This document shows, in pieces, positions 8,532 to 18,492 of a DNA stretch of 64,000 bases. The stretch's first letter is position 1; each line of letters opens with the position of its first letter. The translations under genes and the position numbers were made by a program. The notes under the pieces are model-generated. The model was not told where the DNA came from and ran no database searches. It saw only the letters and a list, made by a program, of their open reading frames with translations. Source of the stretch: an uncultured Lachnospiraceae bacterium (GTDB lineage Bacteria; Bacillota; Clostridia; Lachnospirales; Lachnospiraceae); assembly GCA_900551115.1 (NCBI GenBank), contig URUY01000014.1, forward strand, positions 28,488 to 92,487, written 5' to 3'.

Positions 8532-9977
8532 TCAGCCAATCAGCCAGTCATACATCTCCTGATATTTGCCTGCCGATACCTGCCAGGAAAAATCAGCAGC
8601 CATGCCCCGGTCGACAATCTTGTTCCATTCTCTTTTCTTATCGTAATATATGTGTTCCGCATACCGGATAGTCCGAAGCATCTCATGGGCATTGTAATTG
8701 GCAAAGGAAAAGCCCGTTCCGGTACTCTCGTATTCATTGTAAGGCGCTACCGTATCCTTCAGCCCGCCGGTTTCCCTGACAATGGGCACCGTACCGTAAC
8801 GCAGCGCCATAAGCTGGCTCAAGCCGCAGGGTTCAAACAAAGAAGGCATCAGGAATGCATCGCAGGACGCATATATCTTATGTGATAAGTCCTCTGAATA
8901 ATAAATATTGGCAGACACCTTATCCGCGTATTTCCAGTCAAAATGGCGGAACATATTCTCGTAACGCTCTTCGCCCGTACCTAACACCACAATCTGCACA
9001 TTATCCTGACAAAGCTCATCCATAATATAGGCAATCAAATCAAAGCCCTTCTGATCCGTAAGCCTTGAAACGATTCCAATCATGAATTTCTTATCATCCT
9101 GTGTCAGATTCAGTTCCTTTTGCAGGGCACGTTTATTTTTTATCTTCTCCTTCCGGAAGCTGACCGCATCATACGGATAGGGAATATAAGTATCCTTTGC
9201 CGGACTGTACTCATCATAATCAATACCGTTTACAATACCGCGCAGATCATGTGCCCTGGCATTTAAAAGTCCGTTCAATCCTTCTCCGTAAAATTCTGTC
9301 TTAATCTCTTCCGCATAGGTATCGCTTACCGTTGTAATGGCATCTGCAAACACCAGTCCGCCCTTGAGCAGATTGGCATCCTTGTATGCCTCCAGCTTAT
9401 CCGGCGTAAAATAGTAATCAGGCAGGCCTGTAATATCCTGTACTGCCTTCACATCCCATTTTCCCTGGAACTTTAAATTATGAATCGTCATAATCGACTT
9501 GGTTCCCCAGAAAAACGGATTGCCCCTGAAACGTTCCTTTAAATATACCGGAATCAGTCCGGTCTGCCAGTCATGGCAATGCACCACATCCGGTTGAAAA
9601 TCAATAAGCGGCAGTGCCGAAAGCGCCGCTTTTGAAAAGTAAGCATACTTTTCTATCTCATACAGCGCATTGTCCCCATAGGGCTTAAAACCGCCGAAAT
9701 ATTGCTCGTTGTCAATAAAATAATATTTGATGCCGTCTGCTTCTGCTTCCAAAATCCCTACATATACCTCATGCCAGTTAAAATCCATATAAAAATGGGT
9801 AACGTATTTTAGCTTCTCCTGCATCTGCGGCTTCATACAGGTATATCTGGGAATCATAACCCGCACGTCATAATATTCCTTATCCAAACACTTTGGCAGA
9901 GAGCCTACAACGTCAGCAAGCCCGCCGGTCTTAATAAAGGGTACTCCTTCCGATGCAACAAACAAAACCTTCTTCAT
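8532..9977 (-). CDS. glgA: Glycogen synthase (ADP-glucose type)
   Basis: The 481-residue GT5/GT-B glucosyltransferase extends alpha-1,4-glucan from ADP-glucose. The N-terminal KTGGLADVVGSLPK is the ADP-glucose binding signature, and FEPCGLSQLMALRYGTVPIV near the C-terminus is the nucleotide-sugar binding region. I placed the start at the ATG at 9977, preceded by GGGAGG, rather than a longer in-frame reading. No other glycogen genes are nearby. Its upstream neighbour is the Spo0A-like regulator, 65 bases away on the same strand. Confidence 0.95.
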   Translation of the reverse strand: MKKVLFVASEGVPFIKTGGLADVVGSLPKCLDKEYYDVRVMIPRYTCMKPQMQEKLKYVTHFYMDFNWHEVYVGILEAEADGIKYYFIDNEQYFGGFKPYGDNALYEIEKYAYFSKAALSALPLIDFQPDVVHCHDWQTGLIPVYLKERFRGNPFFWGTKSIMTIHNLKFQGKWDVKAVQDITGLPDYYFTPDKLEAYKDANLLKGGLVFADAITTVSDTYAEEIKTEFYGEGLNGLLNARAHDLRGIVNGIDYDEYSPAKDTYIPYPYDAVSFRKEKIKNKRALQKELNLTQDDKKFMIGIVSRLTDQKGFDLIAYIMDELCQDNVQIVVLGTGEERYENMFRHFDWKYADKVSANIYYSEDLSHKIYASCDAFLMPSLFEPCGLSQLMALRYGTVPIVRETGGLKDTVAPYNEYESTGTGFSFANYNAHEMLRTIRYAEHIYYDKKREWNKIVDRGMAADFSWQVSAGKYQEMYDWLIG

Positions 9978-10042
9978 TGAAACGCCTCCCGAAACAAACT
10001 GTATTTTCTTTATTATACAACATGAAAGGCGCATTTAAAAGA

Positions 10043-10561
10043 CTAATTTCTGTATTTCAACCTTATTCTGTCTGCAATCAGAGCTATAAATTCGGAATTG
10101 GTCGGCTTTCCTTTTCCCGTATTGATTGTATACCCAAACAGAGCGTCTAAGGTCTCCATTCTTCCTCTGCTCCATGCCACCTCAATGGCATGCCGGATAG
10201 CCCTTTCCACACGGCTTGGTGTAGTCCCGAATTTCTTTGCAATGGTGGGATACAGGATTTTGGTAATGGAACTGAGCATGGAATTGTCCTCCACCGCCAT
10301 CATAATGGATTCCCTCAAATACTGGTATCCCTTGATATGTGCCGGCACGCCGATTTCATGTATCATATCCGTCACATCCTGCTCCAAATCCCGCTCTTCT
10401 GTCCTTTTTACTATCTCTGCGCTGTTTTTTGCCTGAATCTCCTTTTTTCCGGAGGGTACTGTAATCATAATCTGAAATTCCTTGTCGGTACTCATCAGCT
10501 GACCGATTATTTTGTACAGTTTTTCATTATCTTTGGTAGTCAACACGTTAAGCTGTTCCAT
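10043..10561 (-). CDS. Spo0A C-terminal-domain protein lacking a receiver
   Basis: The 172-residue protein has a C-terminal part (about 62-170) that closely matches the DNA-binding effector domain of Spo0A: IHEIGVPAHIKGYQYLRES, then PTIAKKFGTTPSRVERAIRH and KPTNSEFIALIADRIRL. The first 55 residues are unrelated to a receiver and contain no phospho-acceptor pattern. It is therefore not the sporulation master regulator but a stand-alone paralogue that could bind similar sites without phosphorelay input. A 13-bp inverted repeat surrounds its -10 box, suggesting regulation at the promoter, perhaps autoregulation. It lies upstream of glgA. The domain call is strong; the function is unknown. Confidence 0.85.
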   Translation of the reverse strand: MEQLNVLTTKDNEKLYKIIGQLMSTDKEFQIMITVPSGKKEIQAKNSAEIVKRTEERDLEQDVTDMIHEIGVPAHIKGYQYLRESIMMAVEDNSMLSSITKILYPTIAKKFGTTPSRVERAIRHAIEVAWSRGRMETLDALFGYTINTGKGKPTNSEFIALIADRIRLKYRN

Positions 10562-10583
10562 GAAAAAACCTCCATATTTTACA

Positions 10584-10629
10584 AAACTCTATCACACTCA
10601 TTATAATGTGATAGAGTTTGCAACTTCAA
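10584..10629 (-). promoter_or_regulatory. Promoter with palindromic operator for the Spo0A-like gene
   Basis: Minus-strand TTGAAG (10629-10624), 18 bases, then TATAAT (10605-10600). AAACTCTATCACA (10584-10596) and TGTGATAGAGTTT (10607-10619) are perfect inverted repeats placed around the -10 box. This looks like an operator; as RNA it could also fold, but no T-run follows. Confidence 0.6.
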
Positions 10630-10660
10630 CAGATACGCATCGTATTTATTCTACAAATTT

Positions 10661-12046
10661 TTATAATAATCTGCGTCCCATAAGCACGCCCATGGCAGAA
10701 GCCATCATCAGTCCTCTGGTCCAGCCGCTGGAATCTCCCAGACAGTAAAGGCCCTTTACGTTGGTATTTAACTCCGCATCCATTTTTACCTTATTGCTGT
10801 AAAATTTCAGTTCGGGAGAATATAAAAGGGTCTCCGTTCCTGCAAAGCCCGGCACCACATGGTCTACAGCCTGAATAAAATTAATAATGTTCATCATGGC
10901 GCGGTAAGGCATTGCCGCCGTAATATCGCCTGCTACGGCATCCGGCAGAGTCGGCTTTACATTGCTTTGGGACAGCTCCTTCTGCCAGGTTCTTTTTCCG
11001 TCCAGAATATCCCCGTAACGCTGCACCATAATCTGTCCCGCTCCCAGCATATTGGTAAGCTCGCCCACCTTCTGTGCATAGGCAATCGGCTGGTTAAAGG
11101 GCTCCGTAAAATTGTGGGAACACAGAATTGCCAGATTGGTGTTGTCAGATTTTAAATTTTTGTAGGAGTGACCGTTTACCACCGCCAGACCGCCGTCATA
11201 ATTTTCCTGACTTACAAAGCCGCCCGGATTCTGACAGAATGTACGGACTTTGTTTTTAAACGGATGCGGATAACCAATCAGCTTGGACTCATAGAGTACG
11301 TTATTGACCTCCTCCATGATTTCATTGCGCACCTCTACCCTGACGCCGATATCCACCGTACCCGGCTTATGGGCAATATCATATCTGGCACAGATATTCT
11401 GCAGCCAGTCCGCACCACGCCTGCCGGTTGCCATAACTACGCTTTCTGCCTCATAAGAATACCGGCTGCCTTTGCATGTGGCGACAACGCCTTTGCATAC
11501 GCCGTCCTCCATAAGCAAATCCTCACAGCTATAGCCAAAAAGAATCTCTGCCCCATGCTCTGTTAACCAGTTTTCTATGGCCAGATAAATCTGCTGCGCC
11601 TTTTCCGTCCCCAGATGTCTGATGGGACAGTCCACCAGCTTAAGGCCTGCCTGAATGGCACGCTTTCTGATATCCTTTACCTTTTCCGTATTGCCAAGCC
11701 CTTCCACATGGGAATCCGCTCCAAACTCCAAATAGATTTTATCCGTATAATCAATAAGCTCCTGCGCAAAGGCCTCCCCTACCAGAGAGGGGAAATCACC
11801 GCCCACCTCGCAGCTTAAGGAAAGCTTTCCGTCAGAAAAAGCGCCTGCTCCCGAAAAACCTGTCGTAATATTACAGGGCTCACAGCCTACACATTTTTTT
11901 GTTTTAACCTTCGGGCAGCTTCTCTGTTCCACGGCTTTTCCTTTTTCCAACATCAGAATCCGCTTTTTACTGCCGTTTTTCAGCATCTCCAGCGCTGTAA
12001 AAATACCTGCCGGCCCGGCTCCCACAATAATTACATCATATTTCAT
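10661..12046 (-). CDS. FAD-dependent dehydrogenase (COG2509-type)
   Basis: The roughly 461-residue flavoprotein has an N-terminal dinucleotide-binding motif, DVIIVGAGPAGIFTALE, an internal cysteine cluster (SCPKVKTKKCVGCEPC, near residue 45) and a C-terminal FAD motif with LYCLGDSSGWTRGLMMASAMG. The family is widespread in Firmicutes and its substrate is not established. The cysteine cluster could hold a metal or cluster. AGAGG lies 7 bases before the ATG at 12046; an ATG two codons upstream (12052) is also possible. It is preceded by a terminator hairpin at 12095, so it is separate from the glycosidase operon. Confidence 0.8.
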   Translation of the reverse strand: MKYDVIIVGAGPAGIFTALEMLKNGSKKRILMLEKGKAVEQRSCPKVKTKKCVGCEPCNITTGFSGAGAFSDGKLSLSCEVGGDFPSLVGEAFAQELIDYTDKIYLEFGADSHVEGLGNTEKVKDIRKRAIQAGLKLVDCPIRHLGTEKAQQIYLAIENWLTEHGAEILFGYSCEDLLMEDGVCKGVVATCKGSRYSYEAESVVMATGRRGADWLQNICARYDIAHKPGTVDIGVRVEVRNEIMEEVNNVLYESKLIGYPHPFKNKVRTFCQNPGGFVSQENYDGGLAVVNGHSYKNLKSDNTNLAILCSHNFTEPFNQPIAYAQKVGELTNMLGAGQIMVQRYGDILDGKRTWQKELSQSNVKPTLPDAVAGDITAAMPYRAMMNIINFIQAVDHVVPGFAGTETLLYSPELKFYSNKVKMDAELNTNVKGLYCLGDSSGWTRGLMMASAMGVLMGRRLL

Positions 12047-12094
12047 ACCCATACCTCTCTTTCCTTCCTGTGCTGCCCAAATGCCGTCAATCGC

Positions 12095-12132
12095 AAAAAG
12101 GAGCATAATACATTTGTATTATACTCCTTTTT
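12095..12132 (-). terminator. Terminator after the glycosidase operon
   Basis: AAAAGGAG-ATAATAC pairs with GTATTAT-CTCCTTTT around a short loop, with one mismatch, flanked by A- and T-runs. It can work in both directions; here it follows the operon ending at 12205. Confidence 0.75.
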
Positions 12133-12204
12133 CGGCCAATGCTCCAGCATCTCTTTCATGAATATTCTTCACGAATATCCCGGCATCAGGTTTCCTGTGT
12201 CACT

Positions 12205-14700
12205 TTAACATACATCATACTGTTCCGTATCTTTATTATCTCCCGCCCTAAATTCCCTTTCACAAGAAACAGAAGAAATCAATTCCTCACTGTCAGGGGC
12301 ATTTTCACAAAAAAGTAAAAATATATTCTCTTCTCCAACCCAGCATTCGGGAATGTAATAGGTATCCTGAGGAATCCCGGACCATATCCGCCCCAGATTA
12401 TGACCGTTTATATACAATTGTCCTTTTATTCCTTCCGGCAATTTTATAAAAGCAGGCATCTGTCGGGAAAGCTTTTGCGGTTTTGCCAAATACCAGACCG
12501 GAAACTCCCCTCCGTTATTTTCTGCGCTGTCTTCCGGAGTTTGTGACCATTGGCAGTAATCCAAAGAATATCTGAGCGGAATAAGCGCAGTTAATGCAAT
12601 TTCTCTGATGGCTTCTTCGCAGGCAGAAACGTATGCCGTAATTTCCACAGTATTGTCACCTTTCTGCAGCAGCCTCCGTTCTATTACGCATTCTCCGTAT
12701 CCCCTGTTGGGATTTTGAAATTCGGCAATCTTACACCCGTTTACCGAAACCTGTACACAACAATTTAATTCCAAACGCAGATACAGTTCTTCTTCTCCGT
12801 CACAGACAAACGTATAAGTAATATACTCCTGCCTGCTGCCGTCAAAATCGGAAATCCAGTCTATCAGTTCCATGCTTTTTTCTGTGCCCTTATCAGCGTT
12901 CAAGACCTTGCTTAACGCCACGGCTCTTCCCTCATATATGGGACCGTAAATTCCTTTCGGCTCTCCCATTTTTGCAGAGTGATTCAGTCTTCCCAAATTA
13001 TCCGATAAAACATACAGCGTGTTCTTTCCTGCTTTCAGGGAAACCTCTATACCCTCAAAGCCTGCCCCTGCACCCCATGCGCCTATATAATGTCTGGAAC
13101 TGTATACCAGGCAACGGTCTTCGCTATAGGGAAATACAATATTTTTTATACATTCTTCTTTGCTTTCCAGCTCTATGCGGTACCATATATAACCGTAATA
13201 AATCCCAAGCTCATCTGCACTCTTTGGTTTGTCCAGTCTTATCCAGTCTTTTATGTTTTCCGGATTATCCGTACACAGCTTTTCCCACCTCACCTCTATG
13301 GGCAAAGCCTTTTCTGTTTTGTCGCCGCTTTCGTATACCGGTTTTCCCTCGGACAGTTTATACCTCTTTGCAGTTTTTGTATCCATAAAGAGTATCTCGA
13401 TTCCGCAAAGTGTTACCGACCTCGGCTGCTCCTCAATAAAACACGCCGTCCTGTTCCCGTCCACCTCTACCGTTCCGTACTGTCCCGGTTCTCCATAGAA
13501 AATCCATGTTGTACCTAAAAGCCAGAGCGGAATAAAATTTTCACTGCTCACAACATGCCCTTTTAACAAAAGATTTTCCAAAAACATAGCTGCGCCGTAT
13601 TGATTTGTCCGTTCATTGGGTTCCTGATAAAGAACTGCTTTTATCCTCTGCTCCCCTTTTTCTGCACAAATCAGGGTCTTCGTTTCATCCGTGCTATATT
13701 CTGTCCGCATTTCACACAGCTCTGTACCCAGAGAAAGCGCCAGCATATTTACCAGGCCTGCTGCATAATATTTTTCACTGCGGATTCCTCCTTCTGAAAG
13801 GGGCGCATCCAAATCATAGCTGGTAATCATATAAAAATTCTTTTCATACTGCAGACGGCCTCCCCAAAAGGAAAAATTGGTTCCTCCATGCCACATATAA
13901 TATGTATACTGCGCTCCAAAGCACAGAATAGATAAAATCCGCTTATATACCTCTTTTGGCGAAACCCTTGCGAACGCCCTGCCCCAGGAGTCACAGCCGC
14001 CGCACCACAGCTCCGTTATAAGCAGAGGCTTGTCCGGCTGTATCTCTCTCATTTTTTCCAAATCCGCTAAAGGCTCGTCCCACGTATTTACACATTCCAT
14101 CATGTCCAGTATACCGCCTTCAAACATGCGGTTGCAGTTTATAATCGGGATTTTAAAGCCCGACTTACGGATGATTCTGTTTATATCTTCAAAATACGCT
14201 TCCCGGCCCTTCAATCCCGGCATAATATGCTCATTTTCATTTTGTATGAGCAAAATATTTCCGCCGTGTTCTACGTCATACTTACTTAGTCTTGGTAATA
14301 TCTGACTAAAATATTTCTCGTATCTTGCCTGAAACACCGGATTATCCGTACGAAGCCTGATTCCCGAAAGCGTATTCAGATAAGCCGGAAATCCTCCGAA
14401 ATCCCATTCCGAGCAGATATAGGGACCCGGCCGCAAAATCACATAGAATCCGTATTCCCCGGCGAGTCTTATATACTCTTCTATATCCGCATCCCCGGTA
14501 AAATCATAGCAATCCGGTTCCTGTTCATGAAAATTCCATGCCATATAAGTGGAAATACAGTTGATTCCGTTTTCTTTTGCTTTTTTAAACCTGTCTTCCC
14601 ATAGCTGTCCGGGAATCCGGAAATAATGGATTTCTCCGCATACAAGCCAAATACGTTTTCCGTCCACAAAAAAGCTTTTATCATCAAACGTCACTCTCAT
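12205..14700 (-). CDS. GH35 beta-galactosidase
   Basis: The 831-residue protein has an N-terminal TIM barrel with the family start GEIHYFRIP, then NCISTYMAWNFHE and YVILRPGPYICSEWDFGG. The acid/base Glu is in LIQNENE (E157) and the nucleophile in LITELWCGGC (E230). The C-terminal half is beta-rich with jelly-roll-like modules. GH35 enzymes remove terminal beta-linked galactose. No signal peptide is present, so it should act in the cytoplasm on imported oligosaccharides. It is the last gene of the ABC-transporter operon, 18 bases after the GH38-like gene. Confidence 0.9.
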   Translation of the reverse strand: MRVTFDDKSFFVDGKRIWLVCGEIHYFRIPGQLWEDRFKKAKENGINCISTYMAWNFHEQEPDCYDFTGDADIEEYIRLAGEYGFYVILRPGPYICSEWDFGGFPAYLNTLSGIRLRTDNPVFQARYEKYFSQILPRLSKYDVEHGGNILLIQNENEHIMPGLKGREAYFEDINRIIRKSGFKIPIINCNRMFEGGILDMMECVNTWDEPLADLEKMREIQPDKPLLITELWCGGCDSWGRAFARVSPKEVYKRILSILCFGAQYTYYMWHGGTNFSFWGGRLQYEKNFYMITSYDLDAPLSEGGIRSEKYYAAGLVNMLALSLGTELCEMRTEYSTDETKTLICAEKGEQRIKAVLYQEPNERTNQYGAAMFLENLLLKGHVVSSENFIPLWLLGTTWIFYGEPGQYGTVEVDGNRTACFIEEQPRSVTLCGIEILFMDTKTAKRYKLSEGKPVYESGDKTEKALPIEVRWEKLCTDNPENIKDWIRLDKPKSADELGIYYGYIWYRIELESKEECIKNIVFPYSEDRCLVYSSRHYIGAWGAGAGFEGIEVSLKAGKNTLYVLSDNLGRLNHSAKMGEPKGIYGPIYEGRAVALSKVLNADKGTEKSMELIDWISDFDGSRQEYITYTFVCDGEEELYLRLELNCCVQVSVNGCKIAEFQNPNRGYGECVIERRLLQKGDNTVEITAYVSACEEAIREIALTALIPLRYSLDYCQWSQTPEDSAENNGGEFPVWYLAKPQKLSRQMPAFIKLPEGIKGQLYINGHNLGRIWSGIPQDTYYIPECWVGEENIFLLFCENAPDSEELISSVSCEREFRAGDNKDTEQYDVC

Positions 14701-14718
14701 ATATTGGTTTCCTTTTGG

Positions 14719-16644
14719 TTATTCTTTTACGAAGGCTGCCCGGAAACGAAAACGTGCATCTTCTTCATACCACATCACAAAATTTGTGCCCCACACATTG
14801 TTGTACAGATTGAAATAGGAACCGTTTGTTTCAGGCATTTCATCAGTAAAATTTAACAGGGACGGCTTTCCGGGGGCTACCAGTGCCGCGTCAAGGCTTT
14901 CTATTATAACATCCTTGTATTTTACCCCGAAATCCGTTGCATGAAGCCTTCTTCCGCCCTTGTTCACTATATCTTTGCAATCAATCCATTCACCCAGTTT
15001 TCTGACTGCCATATTCTTAGAAAGAGGATTTATGCCAAACCAAAGCGCCTCGGGAATTCTGCTTGCATCTTTATGAAACCACCCAAAATCCATATCTACG
15101 GAATCTTTTTCTATCTGTATTTTTAACATCAGTTCTCTGGGCGCTCCGTAGATTTCACAGGCCGTTTCTTCAAATTCCATAAAGCATATAACCGAATTCC
15201 GGTTCTTATAAGCTTTCTTAAGCCTTGGTCTTTCCGCAAAATATTCTTTTACAGCTGCTTCTTCTCCTATTTTCTGAAAATCCTCCAATGCCCAATCAGC
15301 TTTATTCGTCACATACTGACTTACAAACCTGTCGTATTCTTTTTGGGAAAACACCTCGTAAAAACAGTCTGCCCACAAATGCTTTTTATCTGCAAGGATT
15401 CTGTCCTGACAGCGCAGATATTCTATGGCGCCGTTTTCATTTAACAAAATTTCTGCCCCATCCAGCCTGCAAATCTGCCTTATGTCTGAAATTTCTTCAT
15501 ACCCTTTTACGGACGGCTGTACTGTTTTATACTGACTGACTGCATGAAGCGCCTCTGCTTTGTGAACGCCTTTCAGGGCTTTTACCGCATCCGTTACAAA
15601 GGCCCGCTGTTCCTCCCATGACTTTTCCATCCGGCAGAATCCCGGAAGCCCTCTGGCTGCCTGAAACTCTTTTTTGATAAAATAGCGGTATTCACCTTTT
15701 CTTTCTTCTATCCACGTACCTAAGTGTGTTTTTTCATCCATTCCCCATGTATGTTCGGGCACCAAAAGCAGCTTACTGTAAACAGCTGCTTTTTCCTGTG
15801 GCGAATAGCTGCGGACGCACCTAAGCAGCGCTCGATACCTGCTAAGCTTTAATGGGTCTGAACCAACACCATGAATCCAGCTGTCACCGATTTCTTTTGT
15901 TACAACCGGCAGATTTTTTACCGGCAATACCGCTTCTGCAATATCATTCAGCGTTCCCGCATGGATGTAAGCGTCCGGATATTTCTCTTTCAGTTCCTGA
16001 TAGACTTTTAAAATACTTTCTGCTGACTGCGGCCCCAGGTTATCCCCGGTATGCGCAAAATATACCGCCGTTTCCGTTCCGGGAATCCTTGTAAAATCGC
16101 CGTAATCACAGTTATACATTACTATAATTTCTTCCCCGCTGTCTGCTCTCCACAAAAACAGTTCGGGAACATCCGGTATTGACGATGCGGGGTTGACTCC
16201 GATATGTAAAAACCGTATTCCCGCCTTATACAGAAACGGAATCATCGCCTTGGTGTGTCCCGGCACATCCGTCATTTTTGCAGCAATGGTTTTCTTGCAG
16301 AATCTTTTATCCAGATTTTTTGAAATATGCAGTCCATACGTAAATAATTCTGCATCCATCAGCTCCGTATGCGTTGTAAACGGCAGACCATTCCATGAAA
16401 TTTCATTATGCCGTATAGCTTCCTCCATACTTTCTCTTTGTATGTTATCAGCCCGCTCCAAAAACTGCTCTATCAGCCATGAACCCACCGTCCAGATAAA
16501 TTTTTCCTCTCTGCCGCGCAGTTCCTCTGCTACCTTCATTGCCTTGGGAATAAAGGACTGTATATATGTATCTACCACATTTTTTGCAAAATCAGTGAAG
16601 CCTACGTCCAAATGCGTCTTAAACAATACTATGATTTCTTTCAC
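14719..16644 (-). CDS. GH38-like glycoside hydrolase (DUF5054-type)
   Basis: The 641-residue protein begins IIVLFKTHLDVGFTDFAKN, which matches the metal-binding H-x-D start of alpha-mannosidase-like (GH38/GH57-type) catalytic domains. WSWxx-like and EHTWGMDEKTHLGTW motifs (about residue 300) support a related fold. I recall such proteins as DUF5054, with no firmly known activity. No signal peptide is present. It lies between the ABC permease and the GH35 gene, so it probably processes the same imported glycan. The exact substrate linkage is unknown. Confidence 0.65.
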   Translation of the reverse strand: MKEIIVLFKTHLDVGFTDFAKNVVDTYIQSFIPKAMKVAEELRGREEKFIWTVGSWLIEQFLERADNIQRESMEEAIRHNEISWNGLPFTTHTELMDAELFTYGLHISKNLDKRFCKKTIAAKMTDVPGHTKAMIPFLYKAGIRFLHIGVNPASSIPDVPELFLWRADSGEEIIVMYNCDYGDFTRIPGTETAVYFAHTGDNLGPQSAESILKVYQELKEKYPDAYIHAGTLNDIAEAVLPVKNLPVVTKEIGDSWIHGVGSDPLKLSRYRALLRCVRSYSPQEKAAVYSKLLLVPEHTWGMDEKTHLGTWIEERKGEYRYFIKKEFQAARGLPGFCRMEKSWEEQRAFVTDAVKALKGVHKAEALHAVSQYKTVQPSVKGYEEISDIRQICRLDGAEILLNENGAIEYLRCQDRILADKKHLWADCFYEVFSQKEYDRFVSQYVTNKADWALEDFQKIGEEAAVKEYFAERPRLKKAYKNRNSVICFMEFEETACEIYGAPRELMLKIQIEKDSVDMDFGWFHKDASRIPEALWFGINPLSKNMAVRKLGEWIDCKDIVNKGGRRLHATDFGVKYKDVIIESLDAALVAPGKPSLLNFTDEMPETNGSYFNLYNNVWGTNFVMWYEEDARFRFRAAFVKE

Positions 16645-16670
16645 TCGCTACCTCCGCTTTCTGTAAACAG

Positions 16671-17558
16671 CTATTCTTTGACCGCTCCCAAAACCAATCC
16701 CGTCATAAAGAAACGCTGCAAAAACGGATACAATATCAGAATAGGAAGCATGGAAACCACAATTTTGGCCATATTCAAGGTACTGTTAGATACTTCAGTC
16801 AGCAGCAGCATTTCCTCCGGCGTGTATAACCTGAGATCATTTACGGACACAACCAGCTGTTGGATATATGTCTGCAGGGGGTAATTATCTGAATTCATAA
16901 GTATCAATCCGTTAAAGAAATCATTCCAAATGCCTACTAAGGAAAACAATGTAACCGTTGCTAACGCTGGCAGGGAAAGAGGAATATATATTTTCCACAT
17001 TACAGACCATTCGCTCGCCCCGTCCATAACCGCCGCCTCATTTAATTCCTTGGGAAGATTTCTGAAAAAATTCATCAGCATAATAACATTCCCTGCAGGC
17101 ACTGCGCTCGGCAGCACCAATGCCCATATCGTATTTAATATATTCAGTTTTGCTATCGTCATGTACCAGGGTATCAGTCCTCCGCTGAAAAGAGTTGTAA
17201 AAACCACCGTCCACATAAACACATTCCGCAGTCTGAATTCTTTTTTTGTCTTCGACAGGGGATATGCCATTAAAATGGTAAGAACAAAGCTCAGGCTTCC
17301 TCCCAGTATCACTCTGACAACAGATATCATCGTGGCTCTGAAAAATTTAGCGTCCTGTAATATTACGCCATATGCCTTTAAGGTAAAATCTACCGGAAAA
17401 ATAGTAACCCTGCCGGCTGCTACTGCTGACTTATCGCTTAAAGAAATTGCAATCGTATTCAGCAGCGGATATGCGCATAAGGCCGCCATAATGATTAAAA
17501 AAACAATAATAAATGCATATCCTATTTTATCCGCTATTGACCGGTTCTTCATAACCAT
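16671..17558 (-). CDS. Carbohydrate ABC transporter permease (LplC/YtcP type)
   Basis: The 295-residue membrane protein has six predicted helices and the permease EAA-like loop ELNEAAVMDGASEWSVMWKIYIPLSLPAL (about 185-213), which contacts the ATPase. It forms the translocation channel with the permease encoded just upstream (12-base gap). Family members import oligosaccharides. No ATPase gene is in the cluster, so a shared MsmX/MsiK-like ATPase elsewhere is likely. Confidence 0.9.
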   Translation of the reverse strand: MVMKNRSIADKIGYAFIIVFLIIMAALCAYPLLNTIAISLSDKSAVAAGRVTIFPVDFTLKAYGVILQDAKFFRATMISVVRVILGGSLSFVLTILMAYPLSKTKKEFRLRNVFMWTVVFTTLFSGGLIPWYMTIAKLNILNTIWALVLPSAVPAGNVIMLMNFFRNLPKELNEAAVMDGASEWSVMWKIYIPLSLPALATVTLFSLVGIWNDFFNGLILMNSDNYPLQTYIQQLVVSVNDLRLYTPEEMLLLTEVSNSTLNMAKIVVSMLPILILYPFLQRFFMTGLVLGAVKE

Positions 17559-17570
17559 ATCCGTACCTTT

Positions 17571-18464
17571 CTAAAAGATTCTGTAATTTGCGAATTTCTC
17601 CGCCGCCTTATGCGCTATAACCATAAGCACCAACCCCACACAGGACTTTAATAAGCCTACTGCCGCGGCAAAACTAAACTGCATACTTTCAAGTCCCATT
17701 CGGTATACAAAGGTATCCAGAATATCCACCTTATCATAAACCAAAGGATTGTACAGGTTAAAAATCTGATCAAAATTTGCATTCATGATATTGCCGATGT
17801 TCAATGTCAGCAACAAAAGAATGGTCGGCGCCATGCCGGGAAGCATGATGTAGCGCACCCTCTGCAGCCTGCTTGCTCCTTCTAAGCGCGCTACCTCATA
17901 TTGGTTGGGATTGATACCTGACAAAGCTGCCAAATATACAATTGTTCCAAACCCGGCTTCCTTTATCACATCTGTCAGTATAATAAGCGGTCTTACAAAG
18001 TTACCGTCAGCAAAAAACAATATACCTTCTTCAACGCCAAACATTGACAATAAACCGTTTACCGGACCGTTTAAATCAAAAATATTCAATAAAATTCCTG
18101 AAATTGCTACCCATGACAAAAAATGAGGAATATAAATAATCGTCTGTATCGTTTTCTTAAATACTTTGTTTCCCACTTCGTACAGCATTATTGCCAGTAT
18201 GACGGAAAGCAGCGTATTTAAAATAATCTTTGAAGTAGCAATAAATACGGTATTAAATATAATCTGCTTGATATCCGGTATTTGAAACAGGAATTCAAAA
18301 TACTCCAGTCCTACAAATTCTGAACCCAAAATACCCTTGGTCGGCACATATTTCTGAAATGCCATTACAACCCCGAACATGGGAATTATACTGAATATTA
18401 CTAGAAGTATCATTCCCGGTAATATCATTAACGTATACACAATATTTCTTGTTTTAAAACGCAC
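17571..18464 (-). CDS. Carbohydrate ABC transporter permease (LplB type)
   Basis: The 297-residue membrane protein starts MRFKTRNIVYTLMILPGMILL and carries the EAA-type loop NQYEVARLEGASRLQRVRYIMLPGMAPT in its second half. It is the partner of the permease at 16671 and the lipoprotein at 18493. LplB-type permeases serve complex oligosaccharide importers in gut Firmicutes. Confidence 0.9.
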   Translation of the reverse strand: MRFKTRNIVYTLMILPGMILLVIFSIIPMFGVVMAFQKYVPTKGILGSEFVGLEYFEFLFQIPDIKQIIFNTVFIATSKIILNTLLSVILAIMLYEVGNKVFKKTIQTIIYIPHFLSWVAISGILLNIFDLNGPVNGLLSMFGVEEGILFFADGNFVRPLIILTDVIKEAGFGTIVYLAALSGINPNQYEVARLEGASRLQRVRYIMLPGMAPTILLLLTLNIGNIMNANFDQIFNLYNPLVYDKVDILDTFVYRMGLESMQFSFAAAVGLLKSCVGLVLMVIAHKAAEKFANYRIF

Positions 18465-18492
18465 AATACTACCTCCCTACAGGGTAAAACAT

